DNA from: Streptomyces drozdowiczii
Lineage (GTDB): Bacteria; Actinomycetota; Actinomycetes; Streptomycetales; Streptomycetaceae
Direction: 5' to 3'
Assembly: GCF_026167665.1 (NCBI RefSeq)
Contig: NZ_CP098740.1
Coordinates: 248,001-312,000 of the forward strand
Length of the DNA stretch: 64,000 nt
Position 1 is the first letter of the stretch. The number at the start of each line of letters is the position of its first letter. The notes beneath the pieces were generated by a model. It had not been told where the DNA came from, made no database searches, and saw only the letters and a list, made by a program, of their open reading frames with translations. A program made the translations under genes and the position numbers. This document shows positions 30,104-38,855 of the stretch, piece after piece.

Positions 30104-32980
30104 GTGCACAGCCCCTCCTCCGCTTCCCTCTCCGAAATCTCCGCACTCGCCGGCTGTTCCGTGGTCTTCCTGCCCTCGGATCCCGCCCGCGCCGGCCGCC
30201 TCGCCTTCTGGCACCCCGACGGCAGCACCCCGCCCGAAGGCCCCGGCGAGCCCGGCACCCTGACGGTGACGGGCCCCGACGCCCTGCCGTACGAGGTGCC
30301 GGGGCGTCTGCTGTCCGTCGCGGACGGGCTGCCCGTGCTCACCCGTGCGCGGTCGGCGGCTCACGCCTCCGCGGCCGTGGCGTTCTGGGGCGCGGCGGGG
30401 CTGCTCGCCCTGCAGTTCGCCGCCCGGGGCCTGCTCCTTCCGGGGCTGAGCGCGACGGACCACGACAGCTGGCGGTCCGGTCCGCTGACCCCGGACGACC
30501 TGATGCGCGTCCGTACCCTGGCCGCCTCCATGCCGCCCACCGCCCACGCCGTGCCCGTCGACCCGGCGGCCCGGCCGCTGCTCCTGCCCGAACCGGAGCG
30601 CCTGGTACGGGCGTTCCTCGACGCGGTCGCCGACTCCCTGCCCCGGACCCCCGCCGCCCCGCTCGCCGCGGGCGGACCGGCCTTCGCCGCGCGGGAGCCG
30701 CAGCATCTGCCCGGCCACCGGGCCTGGGCCGCCGATGTGGCGGCGGGACATGACGCGGGTGTCCGGCTGTCGCTGCGCGTGGAGGTCGCGGGGCTCGACG
30801 AGGGCGACGGGCCCTCGTTCCGCGTGGTGCCGCAGATCCACAGCGTCAGCGACCCGGCCGTGGTGGCCGATGCCGCCGAGATGTGGGCGGGCGGTGGCCC
30901 GGCCGCGGAGGCGTTCGGGCCGCGCGCCCGGATGGACACCCTGCTGATGCTGCGCCGGGCCGCCCGCGCCTGGCCGACGCTCGCTCCGCTGCTCTCGGCG
31001 GCCGTGCCGGACGCGGTGGACCCCGCCGACGAGGAGATCACCGAGCTCCTCGGCCCCGCCGCTCGGGCGCTGGCCGCGACGGGCGTCCAGGTGCACTGGC
31101 CCAGGGAGCTGAGCGCCCGCACGCTCACGGCGCGCGCCGTGATCGGACCGGACGACGAGGAGGCGGACGGCGGCGCGCCCCGGGGTCTCGCGCGCACCGC
31201 GTCGGAGGCCGCGCCGCTGCTGTCGTCCGACGCGCTGCTGACCTTCAACTGGTGGTTCGCCCTCGGCGACCAGCAGCTCAGCCGCGAGGAGCTGGACCGG
31301 CTGGCCGAGGCGGGCCGTCCGCTGGTGCGGCTGCGCGACCAGTGGGTGCTCATCGACCCGGACGAGGCGCGGCGGGCCCGGGAGACGCGGGACCGCAAGG
31401 TCACCCCGATCGACGCGCTGGGCGCGGCGCTGACCGGTTCCGCCGAGGTGGACGGCCGGCGGGTCGAGGTCCGGGCCACCGGCTGGCTGGAGCGGCTGCG
31501 CGAGCGCGTCGCCGACCCGGCCGGGCAGGACGGGGCCGAGGTGCCGGCAGTCGGTCAGCCGGCCGCGCTTGCCGCGGCCCTGCGGGACTATCAGCTCCGG
31601 GGTCTGAACTGGCTGCACACCATGACCTCGCTCGGGCTCGGTGGCTGCCTCGCCGACGACATGGGCCTCGGCAAGACGATCACCCTGATCGCGCTGCACC
31701 TGCACCGCCAGACCCTGGAGGGCGGTGCCGGGCCCACGCTCGTGGTCTGCCCGACCTCGCTGATGGGCAACTGGCAGCGCGAGATCGGGAAGTTCGCCCC
31801 CGACACCCCGGTCCGCCGCTTCCACGGCGCGTCCCGCACCCTGGACGACCTGGCGGAGGACGGGTTCGTACTCACCACGTACGGGACGATGCGGCTGGAC
31901 GCTCCGAGGCTCGCCTCGGTGCGATGGGGCATGGTCGTCGCGGACGAGGCGCAGCATGTGAAGAACCCGTACTCGGCGACGGCCCGCGCGCTGCGCACCA
32001 TCGGCGCCGGGGCGCGGGTGGCGCTGACCGGCACCCCGGTGGAGAACAACCTCTCCGAGCTGTGGGCGATCCTCGACTGGACGACACCGGGGCTCCTGGG
32101 GCGGCTCGGCACGTTCCGCACCCGGTACGCGCGGGCGGTGGAGGGCGGGGACCCGGCGGCGGCGGAGCGGCTGGGCGCGCTGGTGCGGCCGTTCCTGCTG
32201 CGCCGCCGCAAGTCGGACCCCGGCATCGCGCCGGAGCTGCCGCCGAAGACGGAGACGGACCGGGCGGTGTCGCTGACGCCCGAACAGGCGGGGCTGTACG
32301 AGGCGGTGGTGCGGGAGACGCTGGCGGCGATCGCCGAGGCCGACGGCATGGCCAGGCGCGGTCTGGTGGTGAAGCTGCTGACCTCGCTCAAGCAGATCTG
32401 CAACCACCCGGCGCAGTACCTCAAGGAGGACGACCCACGCATCGCCGGCCGCTCGGGGAAGCTGGAACTGCTCGACGAACTCCTGGACACCATGGTGGCG
32501 GAGGGGGCCGGGGTCCTGGTGTTCACGCAGTACGTCGGAATGGCCCGGCTTCTCGAACGGCATCTGGCGGCGCGGGGCATCGGCACGCAGTTCCTGCACG
32601 GCGGCACACCGGTGGCCGCGCGGGAGGAGATGGTGAACCGGTTCCAGGCCGGCGACGCACCGGTCTTCCTGTTGTCGCTGAAGGCCGCGGGCACGGGGCT
32701 CAACCTGACGCGGGCCGCTCATGTGGTGCACTTCGACCGCTGGTGGAACCCGGCGGTCGAGGCGCAGGCCACCGACCGTGCCTACCGGATCGGGCAGACG
32801 CAGCCGGTGCAGGTCCACCGGCTGATCGCCGAGGGCACGATCGAGGACCGGATCGCGGACATGCTCGCCCGCAAACAGGGGCTGGCCGACGCGGTGCTGG
32901 GGTCCGGTGAGAGCGCGCTGACCGAGCTCAGCGACGCGGAGCTGGCCGATCTGGTGGCGCTTCGAGGGGGGACGCGATGA
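30104..32980 (+). CDS. SNF2/Rad54-family DEAD-like helicase/ATPase
   Basis: 958 residues. An N-terminal bacterial SNF2 accessory region (about 1-470) precedes two RecA-like lobes: motif I DDMGLGKT (about 518), motif II DEAQ (about 613), ALTGTPVENNLSELW (motif III), and C-terminal motifs GTGLNLTRA and QATDRAYRIGQTQPV (V/VI). Translocates on DNA or remodels protein-DNA complexes. The GTG 30104 start is uncertain; GAGG lies far upstream and another GTG is at 30023. Its stop overlaps the SWIM gene start (ATGA), so they form one translational unit. Confidence 0.92.
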   Translation: MHSPSSASLSEISALAGCSVVFLPSDPARAGRLAFWHPDGSTPPEGPGEPGTLTVTGPDALPYEVPGRLLSVADGLPVLTRARSAAHASAAVAFWGAAGLLALQFAARGLLLPGLSATDHDSWRSGPLTPDDLMRVRTLAASMPPTAHAVPVDPAARPLLLPEPERLVRAFLDAVADSLPRTPAAPLAAGGPAFAAREPQHLPGHRAWAADVAAGHDAGVRLSLRVEVAGLDEGDGPSFRVVPQIHSVSDPAVVADAAEMWAGGGPAAEAFGPRARMDTLLMLRRAARAWPTLAPLLSAAVPDAVDPADEEITELLGPAARALAATGVQVHWPRELSARTLTARAVIGPDDEEADGGAPRGLARTASEAAPLLSSDALLTFNWWFALGDQQLSREELDRLAEAGRPLVRLRDQWVLIDPDEARRARETRDRKVTPIDALGAALTGSAEVDGRRVEVRATGWLERLRERVADPAGQDGAEVPAVGQPAALAAALRDYQLRGLNWLHTMTSLGLGGCLADDMGLGKTITLIALHLHRQTLEGGAGPTLVVCPTSLMGNWQREIGKFAPDTPVRRFHGASRTLDDLAEDGFVLTTYGTMRLDAPRLASVRWGMVVADEAQHVKNPYSATARALRTIGAGARVALTGTPVENNLSELWAILDWTTPGLLGRLGTFRTRYARAVEGGDPAAAERLGALVRPFLLRRRKSDPGIAPELPPKTETDRAVSLTPEQAGLYEAVVRETLAAIAEADGMARRGLVVKLLTSLKQICNHPAQYLKEDDPRIAGRSGKLELLDELLDTMVAEGAGVLVFTQYVGMARLLERHLAARGIGTQFLHGGTPVAAREEMVNRFQAGDAPVFLLSLKAAGTGLNLTRAAHVVHFDRWWNPAVEAQATDRAYRIGQTQPVQVHRLIAEGTIEDRIADMLARKQGLADAVLGSGESALTELSDAELADLVALRGGTR

Positions 32981-34314
32981 CGGACGGATACGAGGCCGAG
33001 GAGTTCGCCGACGGCGGCGACGGACGGGAGGACGGGGCGGCCGCGCAGGAGCGCACCTTCGCCGCCCTGCCTCCGGCCCCCGGGCGCGGTTTCGCCGCTT
33101 CCTGGTGGGGAAAGGCGTGGCTCAAGGCGCTGGAGGACACCGCGCTGGACCTGCGGCAGCTGAAGGCGGGGCGGCGCGTGGCCCGGGAGGGCGGGGTCGG
33201 TGCCGTGTCCGTACGGCCCGGCCGGATCACGGCGGTGGTGCGTGAGCGGGACGGGAGCACGTACCGCAGCGATGTGCTGCTCCAGGAGCTGGACGAGCAG
33301 GAGTGGGACCGTTTCCTGGGCATGGCGACCGAGCGGACGGGGCACATCGCGGCGCTGCTCGACCGGGAGATGCCGCCGCACCTGGTGGAGGACGCCGCGG
33401 CGGCCGGCATGGATCTGCTCCCGGGCATCGGCGACCTGGAGCCGCGGTGCACCTGTGAGGCGTGGGACCACTGCTTGCACACCACCGCCCTCTGCTACCA
33501 GGTGGCGCGGCTGCTGGACCAGGACCCGTTCGTGCTGCTGCTGATGCGGGGGCGCGGCGAACGGATGCTGCTGGACGGGCTCCAGGAGCGGATCGCGGCG
33601 ACGGCCGGGGCGCCGCACGTCACGGCCGAGGCCGAGCAGCCGGCGCCGGACCCGGGCGTGTCCGGCGTGCCGGCGGAGCAGGCGTACGCCGCCGGCTCCG
33701 CCCGGACCCCGCTGCCGGCGCCTCCGGAGCTTCCCGGGGAGCCGGGCGCCGCCCCTTCGCTCGACACGGAGACGGACCCCGAGGCGGGGGTGGACCCGAC
33801 GGCGCTGGAGATGCTGGCGCGGGACGCGGCGGCCCGGGCGCACCGGATGCTCGCCGACGCGCTGGCGCCGGGTCATGAAGGGCGTCCGGTGCCCGGGGTG
33901 CTGACGGCGCGCCAGGACGCGGTCAGGCTGGCCGCCGAAGCACGACCGGAGCCGTGGATCGTCCACCGCTTGGCGAGCGGCGCGGGGAAGACGCGCGCCG
34001 GGCTCCCCGCCGCGGTCGCGGCCTGGCGGTACGGTGGGGCGACCGCGCTCGCCGTGCTCGACGAGGACCGGCCCCTGGACGGCGAGGCGTTGGCCCGGGC
34101 CAGGACCCGGCTGGCCGAGGCGTGGGAGGAGGACGAGGCGCCCCGGCTGCGGGCCGAGCGCAACCGCTGGACTTCGGCGGACGGCGGCCTCCAGCTCCGC
34201 TACGGACCGGACGGGCGCTGGTATCCGTACCGGAGGGAGAGCGGTCAGTGGTTCCCGGCGGGTCCGTCCGACGACGATCCGGCGGCCGCCTGGGCGGAGG
34301 CGCAGGGCGTCTGA
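32977..34314 (+). CDS. SWIM zinc-finger protein, partner of the SNF2 helicase
   Basis: 445 residues. The SWIM motif CTCEAWDHCLHT (CxCx5CxH) is at about 152-162; SWIM fingers bind DNA or proteins. The N-terminal FAASWWGKAWLKALEDTALD and the downstream low-complexity Ala/Pro/Glu linker (about 210-300) separate two folded parts. Translationally coupled to the SNF2 gene by a 4-base ATGA overlap, the usual actinobacterial pairing. The two probably act together on chromatin or DNA repair. Confidence 0.9.
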   Translation: MTDGYEAEEFADGGDGREDGAAAQERTFAALPPAPGRGFAASWWGKAWLKALEDTALDLRQLKAGRRVAREGGVGAVSVRPGRITAVVRERDGSTYRSDVLLQELDEQEWDRFLGMATERTGHIAALLDREMPPHLVEDAAAAGMDLLPGIGDLEPRCTCEAWDHCLHTTALCYQVARLLDQDPFVLLLMRGRGERMLLDGLQERIAATAGAPHVTAEAEQPAPDPGVSGVPAEQAYAAGSARTPLPAPPELPGEPGAAPSLDTETDPEAGVDPTALEMLARDAAARAHRMLADALAPGHEGRPVPGVLTARQDAVRLAAEARPEPWIVHRLASGAGKTRAGLPAAVAAWRYGGATALAVLDEDRPLDGEALARARTRLAEAWEEDEAPRLRAERNRWTSADGGLQLRYGPDGRWYPYRRESGQWFPAGPSDDDPAAAWAEAQGV

Positions 34315-34466
34315 CGGTGTGTCGGCTTCGCCTGAACGCCCCTTGCATGGGCAGGATTTGGGGAACCGGCCGTCTTCCGTGACGTGCGTGTCGCCCGTAC
34401 GGTGGGGCCCGCACTCCGCGCCGCGCCTTCCGTATCCCTGCCCGTCCCACCCCCACAGGAGTTCGC

Positions 34467-35057
34467 ATGGAACGCAGAAGAATCCTTCAGGGCGCCGCGG
34501 TCGCGGCGGCGGGAGCGCTGCTGCCCGCCTCCGTCCGCGCCGCCGCCGCGACGACGGGTGCCACGGACTATCCGGCGTCGCACTGGGTTCCCGCTTCGGC
34601 GTCCAACTACACGCCCTCTTCGCGCCCTTCGGCGTACCCCGTCCAGTACGTCATCATCCATGTCACCCAGGAGACGTTCTCCAAGACGGTGTCCATCTTC
34701 CAGAACCCGGCGAAGCAGGTCTCCGCGCACTATGTGGTGCGCTCGGGCGACGGGTACGTCAACCAGATGGTGCGGGAGAAGGACGTCGCCTGGCACGCGG
34801 GGAACTGGGACTACAACACCCGCAGCATCGGCATCGAGCACGAGGGGTGGGTGGACCAGCCCGCGTACTTCACCGACTCCCTGTACGAGCAGTCGGCGCT
34901 GCTCACGGCGAATATTTGCGACCGTCATAACATTCCCAAGGACCGGGCCCACATCCTCGGACACGTCGAGGTCCCCGGCACCGACCACACCGACCCGGGT
35001 CCGCACTGGGACTGGGTCCGCTACATCCGCCTGGTCAATCTCCTCGGCGCGGGCTGA
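34467..35057 (+). CDS. Tat-exported N-acetylmuramoyl-L-alanine amidase (amidase_2/PGRP fold)
   Basis: 196 residues. The N-terminus MERRRILQGAAVAAAGALL is a twin-arginine signal with an A-rich h-region and ASVRA-AA cleavage. The amidase domain has the zinc-site segments YVIIHVTQET and GTDHTDPGPHWDW, plus SAHYVVRSGDGYVNQMV and AWHAGNWDYN, as in the T7-lysozyme-like amidases that cut the MurNAc-L-Ala bond. The codons at 34911-34937 (NICDRHNI) are unusually AT-rich. It ends 23 bases inside the convergent XRE-cupin gene. Confidence 0.92.
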   Translation: MERRRILQGAAVAAAGALLPASVRAAAATTGATDYPASHWVPASASNYTPSSRPSAYPVQYVIIHVTQETFSKTVSIFQNPAKQVSAHYVVRSGDGYVNQMVREKDVAWHAGNWDYNTRSIGIEHEGWVDQPAYFTDSLYEQSALLTANICDRHNIPKDRAHILGHVEVPGTDHTDPGPHWDWVRYIRLVNLLGAG

Positions 35058-35592
35058 CCGGGCAGCGCACGAAGAGGATCCCCTGCACATCGCCGTCGGG
35101 CGCGCTGTAGACGTGGGGTACGTCGGCCCGCCACCGGGCGGAGGCCCCGGGCCCGACGGTGCCGAGGTCGTCGGGCAGCCCGACGACGGCGGTGCCGGCG
35201 AGGACCATCAGGCTCTCGGACGTACCCGGCACATGGGCCTCCGACTCCTGGACCGCGCCGGCGCGGATGGTCACCCGGAACACGTCGGTGACCGCTTCCC
35301 CGTCCTCGTACCGCTCGATCAGCACGGCGGTCACCGCGCTTCCGGAGACGCCCGCCCGCTGCCCGGAGGGTGCGCCCTCCGGCAGCGGGTCGCTCAGGAC
35401 CGCGCTGAGGGGGCGGCCGAGGGCGGTGGTGAGGGCGTACAGGGTCTCCAGCGTGGGGTTGCGCCGGCCGCTCTCCAGCTCCGAGAGCGTGCCCTTGCCG
35501 ACCCCGGAGCGCCGCGACAGCTCCGAGAGCGAGACGTCCATGCCGTGGCGCAGGGCCCGCAGCCTGCGCCCCACGTCCTCGTTCAGCCCCAT
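35035..35592 (-). CDS. XRE-cupin transcriptional regulator
   Basis: 185 residues. Helix-turn-helix near the N-terminus (LNEDVGRRLRALRHGMDVSLSELSRRSGVGKGTLSELE outlined by VSLSELSRRSGVGKGTLS), followed by a C-terminal cupin (RAGAVQESEAHVPGTSESLMVLAGTAVVG). Read from ATG 35592. Cupin regulators bind small ligands. Divergent from a BenE-family transporter with an 18-bp palindrome in between, so it likely controls that gene. It overlaps the convergent amidase by 23 bases at the 3' end. Confidence 0.9.
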   Translation of the reverse strand: MGLNEDVGRRLRALRHGMDVSLSELSRRSGVGKGTLSELESGRRNPTLETLYALTTALGRPLSAVLSDPLPEGAPSGQRAGVSGSAVTAVLIERYEDGEAVTDVFRVTIRAGAVQESEAHVPGTSESLMVLAGTAVVGLPDDLGTVGPGASARWRADVPHVYSAPDGDVQGILFVRCPVSPRRGD

Positions 35593-35618
35593 CGCCGTCC
35601 GCCCGCTCGCCCATCCGG

Positions 35619-35648
35619 TTGACGGGCACCGGCCCGCGTCTCTAGTGT
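35619..35648 (+). promoter_or_regulatory. Candidate benE promoter (TTGACG-N18-TAGTGT)
   Basis: TTGACG at 35619-35624 and TAGTGT at 35643-35648 are 18 bases apart. The palindrome at 35662-35679 falls where the transcription start and early transcript would be, ideal for repression. Confidence 0.5.
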
Positions 35649-35661
35649 TCCACAAACAGAA

Positions 35662-35679
35662 CGTTCCGTATACGGAACG
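35662..35679. promoter_or_regulatory. 18-bp perfect palindrome, XRE-cupin operator candidate
   Basis: CGTTCCGTATACGGAACG, perfect over 18 bp, 29 bases before the benE start and 69 before the regulator start. A degenerate copy (GTTCCACAAACAGAAC) lies just upstream at 35647-35662. Confidence 0.8.
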
Positions 35680-35708
35680 CCCGGCAGCATCCCGGAAGTG
35701 GCTCACTC

Positions 35709-36938
35709 ATGTCCGCGTTGACCCGCATACGTTCAGCCGCACCTCCCTCCGCCGTGGCGGCCGGGCTGATCGCCGTCATGGTCGGGGTCACCAGCTCCGC
35801 CGCGCTGGTCTTCACCGCCGCCAAGGCGGCGGGGGCGGACGCGCGCGAGATCTCCTCCTGGATGCTGGCGCTCGGCGTCGGACTCGCCTGCACCTGTGCC
35901 GGTCTGTCGCTGCGCCACCGGGCACCGGTCGTGACCGCCTGGTCGACGCCCGGCGCGGCGCTGCTGACGACGGGGCTGAGCGGGGTCTCCATGGCGCAGG
36001 CCGTCGGCGCGTTCATCTTCTCGGCGCTGCTCATCGTGGTGAGCGGTGTCACGGGCTGGTTCGCCCGGGTGATGAACCGCATCCCCGTACCGCTGGCCGC
36101 CGCACTGCTCGCCGGGGTGCTGCTGAGGTTCGGCACGGGCCTGTTCAGCACCATGCACCGGAGCTTCGCGGTCGCGTTCCCGATGTTCGTGATCTACCTG
36201 CTGGGCCGCCGTCTGCTGCCGCGTTACGCGGTGCTGCTGGCGCTGGCCGCGGGGGTGGCGGCCACGCTGTTCACCGGGGGCTGGCGGACCGGCGAGGTCC
36301 GGCTCTCCCTGGCCACACCGGTCTTCACCGCGCCCGAGTTCGACTGGAAGGTGCTCGTCAGCGTCGGCGCGCCGCTGTTCGTCGTGACCATGGCCTCTCA
36401 GAACCTCCCCGGTGTCGCCGTGCTGCGCGGTTCCGGTTACGACGTGCCGGTGTCCCCGCTGATGACATGGACGGGCGCGGCCAACGCCGTACTGGCGCCC
36501 TTCGGGGCGTTCGGGCTCAACCTCGCCGCCATCACGGCCGCGATCTGCACGGGCGACGAGGCGCACCCGGACCGGGACAAGCGCTATCTGGCGGCGGTGT
36601 GGGCGGGCTTCTTCTATCTGTGCGTGGGGCTCCTCGGCGCGACCGTCGCCTCACTGCTGACGGCCATGCCGCACGAACTCGTCATGGCGATCGCGGGGAT
36701 CGGGCTCCTCGCGACGATCGAGTCCTCGCTGGCCACCGCTCTCGCCGACAAGGCGTCGCGCGAGGCGGCCGTCGTCACCTTCCTGGCCACCGCTTCGGGC
36801 GTGACCCTGCTGGGCATCGGCTCGGCGTTCTGGGGGCTGCTCGCCGGCCTCGTCACCAGCGCGATCGCCACAGTGGGACGCCCGCGCGGGGAGGAACCGG
36901 CACCGGAGCCGCGGCCGGCCGAACTCCCCGTTCGCTGA
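35709..36938 (+). CDS. benE: Benzoate/H+ symporter family (BenE) transporter
   Basis: 409 residues with about eleven or twelve hydrophobic segments. Family signatures: GVTSSAALVFTAAKAAGA at the start, VVTAWSTPGAALL in helix three, and TMASQNLPGVAVLRGSGYDVP in the central re-entrant part; FGAFGLNLAAITAAICTGDEAHPDRDKRY also fits BenE. Imports benzoate or related aromatic acids by proton symport. Start ATG 35709. No ben catabolic genes are adjacent, so the true substrate is uncertain. Confidence 0.88.
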   Translation: MSALTRIRSAAPPSAVAAGLIAVMVGVTSSAALVFTAAKAAGADAREISSWMLALGVGLACTCAGLSLRHRAPVVTAWSTPGAALLTTGLSGVSMAQAVGAFIFSALLIVVSGVTGWFARVMNRIPVPLAAALLAGVLLRFGTGLFSTMHRSFAVAFPMFVIYLLGRRLLPRYAVLLALAAGVAATLFTGGWRTGEVRLSLATPVFTAPEFDWKVLVSVGAPLFVVTMASQNLPGVAVLRGSGYDVPVSPLMTWTGAANAVLAPFGAFGLNLAAITAAICTGDEAHPDRDKRYLAAVWAGFFYLCVGLLGATVASLLTAMPHELVMAIAGIGLLATIESSLATALADKASREAAVVTFLATASGVTLLGIGSAFWGLLAGLVTSAIATVGRPRGEEPAPEPRPAELPVR

Positions 36939-37021
36939 CCGCTCCCGCACCCCCGCACGCCCCCTGTCCCCTACGTGGAACACAGTTGCCCCGGGCATCG
37001 GTCGCGGGGTGGGATGGTGCC

Positions 37022-38815
37022 ATGCAGAAAGCGGTATCCCCACCCTCCGCCGAATCCCTGGCACCCTTCGACCACCTGGACCACCGCTACCGCGGCGAAC
37101 ACCCGGTCCGCACCCTCGCGCTCCTCTTCCGCCCGGACCGGGGGCGGCTGGCTCTCGCCGTCGTCCTCTTCACCGTGAAGCACAGCCCCATATGGCTGCT
37201 CCCCCTGATCACCGCCACCGTGCTGGACGTGGTGGTCCAGCACGGCGCGGAGTCGGAGCTCTGGAAGGCCACCGGCCTCCTGCTGTTCATCCTCGTCCTC
37301 AACTACCCGCTCCATCAGTGGTACGTGCGCTGCCTCGGCGGCAGCATCCGCCGCATGGGCATCACCCTGCGCTCCGCGCTCTGCCGCCGGATGCAGCAAC
37401 TGTCCGTCGGCTACCACGCCCGGGTCAGCTCCAGCGTGCTCCAGGCCAAGGTGGTACGCGACGTCGAAGCCGTCGAGCAGATGGTGCAGCAGAGCGCCGA
37501 CATGGGGCTCGGGGCCGTCGTGACCCTGGTCGGCGGGCTCGTCGTCATCGGCGTCCGGGTCCCCTCGTTCCTGCCCGTCTTCCTCGTCGTCGTCCCCGCC
37601 GCCGGGTTCCTCGTGATGAAGCTGAGGGGCAGGCTGCGCAGCCACAACGAGTCCTTCCGGCGCGAGGTGGAACAGCTGTCCTCCCGGGTCGGCGAGATGA
37701 CCACCCTCATCCCCATCACCCGCGCCCACGGTCTGGAGCGGACCGCGCTGGGGCGTGTGGACGGCTCCCTGCGGCAGGTGTTCGCCGCCGGTCTGCGCCT
37801 GGACATGCTCAACGGCCGCTTCGGCTCACTGGCCTGGGTCCTGCTCAACACGCTGGGCGTGCTCTGCCTGACCGGGTCCGCGCTGGTGGCATACCACGGC
37901 TGGCTGGACGTCACCGCCGGTGACGTCGTCATGCTGAGCGCCTTCTTCACCGTCCTGACCGGCTCGGTGACCACGCTGCTCGGGCTCGCTCCCATCCTCA
38001 CCAAGGGTCTCGAGTCGGTGCGTTCGGCGGGCGAGGTGCTCCAGGCACCCGACCTGGAGCACAACGCGGGCAAGGCACAGGTGGAGCGGGTCACCGGGCG
38101 CATCGGCTTCGAGGACGTCTCCTTCGCGTACGAGGACGAGCGGCCCGCCGTCGACGGGTTCACGCTCTCCGCCCGGCCCGGCGAGACGATCGCCCTGGTG
38201 GGCGCGTCGGGGGCGGGCAAGTCGACGGTCCTCAACCTGCTCATCGGGTTCATCCGGCCCACCGCGGGGCGCATCCTGCTGGACGGCACCGACATGGCCG
38301 GGCTCGATCTGCGCAGCTACCGGAGGTTCCTCTCGGTCGTGCCGCAGGAGTCGATCCTGTTCGAGGGCAGCATCCGCGACAACGTGACGTACGGGCTCGG
38401 GCACACCGACGAGGCGACGCTGCTGAGCGCCCTGGAGGACGCCAACGCCATGGAGTTCGTCCGCCGGCTGCCCCAGGGCCTGGACACGGTGGTCGGTGAG
38501 CGCGGCGCCCGGCTCTCGGGCGGCCAGAAGCAGCGGCTCGCGATCGCCCGGGCGCTGATCCGCGATCCGCGGGTCCTGGTGCTCGACGAGGCGACCTCGG
38601 CGCTGGACAACCGCTCCGAGGCGCTGGTGCAGGAGGCGCTGTCCCGACTGGTGCACGGCCGGACCGTCTTCGTCGTCGCGCACCGCCTCTCCACCATCCA
38701 GGGCGCCGACCGGATCGTGGTCATGGAGGGCGGGCGGGTCGCGGAGGTCGGCACGCACGAGGAGCTGCTGGGCCGCCACGGGGTGTACGCGGGCCTCCAG
38801 CCGGCGTTCCCGTGA
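37022..38815 (+). CDS. ABC exporter, fused permease and ATPase
   Basis: 597 residues: six-helix transmembrane domain (about 35-310) followed by an ATP-binding domain. Walker A GASGAGKST (about 393), signature LSGGQKQR (about 497), Walker B VLVLDEATSALD (about 518), H-loop VVAHRLST. Half-transporter, so it should homodimerise or pair with another half. Start ATG 37022. Stands alone, 83 bases after the BenE gene on the same strand; a perfect terminator follows. Confidence 0.92.
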   Translation: MQKAVSPPSAESLAPFDHLDHRYRGEHPVRTLALLFRPDRGRLALAVVLFTVKHSPIWLLPLITATVLDVVVQHGAESELWKATGLLLFILVLNYPLHQWYVRCLGGSIRRMGITLRSALCRRMQQLSVGYHARVSSSVLQAKVVRDVEAVEQMVQQSADMGLGAVVTLVGGLVVIGVRVPSFLPVFLVVVPAAGFLVMKLRGRLRSHNESFRREVEQLSSRVGEMTTLIPITRAHGLERTALGRVDGSLRQVFAAGLRLDMLNGRFGSLAWVLLNTLGVLCLTGSALVAYHGWLDVTAGDVVMLSAFFTVLTGSVTTLLGLAPILTKGLESVRSAGEVLQAPDLEHNAGKAQVERVTGRIGFEDVSFAYEDERPAVDGFTLSARPGETIALVGASGAGKSTVLNLLIGFIRPTAGRILLDGTDMAGLDLRSYRRFLSVVPQESILFEGSIRDNVTYGLGHTDEATLLSALEDANAMEFVRRLPQGLDTVVGERGARLSGGQKQRLAIARALIRDPRVLVLDEATSALDNRSEALVQEALSRLVHGRTVFVVAHRLSTIQGADRIVVMEGGRVAEVGTHEELLGRHGVYAGLQPAFP

Positions 38816-38819
38816 CGGC

Positions 38820-38849
38820 GTCGGGGTCCCGGGCGCCCGGGACCCCGAC
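38820..38849. terminator. Perfect 30-bp palindrome, bidirectional terminator
   Basis: The 30 bases are their own reverse complement (15-bp arms, no unpaired centre), between the convergent ABC exporter and mannonate dehydratase genes. Confidence 0.8.
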
Positions 38850-38855
38850 CAACGC

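Noticed and set aside
30074..32818. 914-codon open frame antisense to the SNF2 gene
   Set aside because: Composition is Arg/Gly/Pro-rich as expected for GC-rich antisense reading; the SNF2 frame has all helicase motifs.
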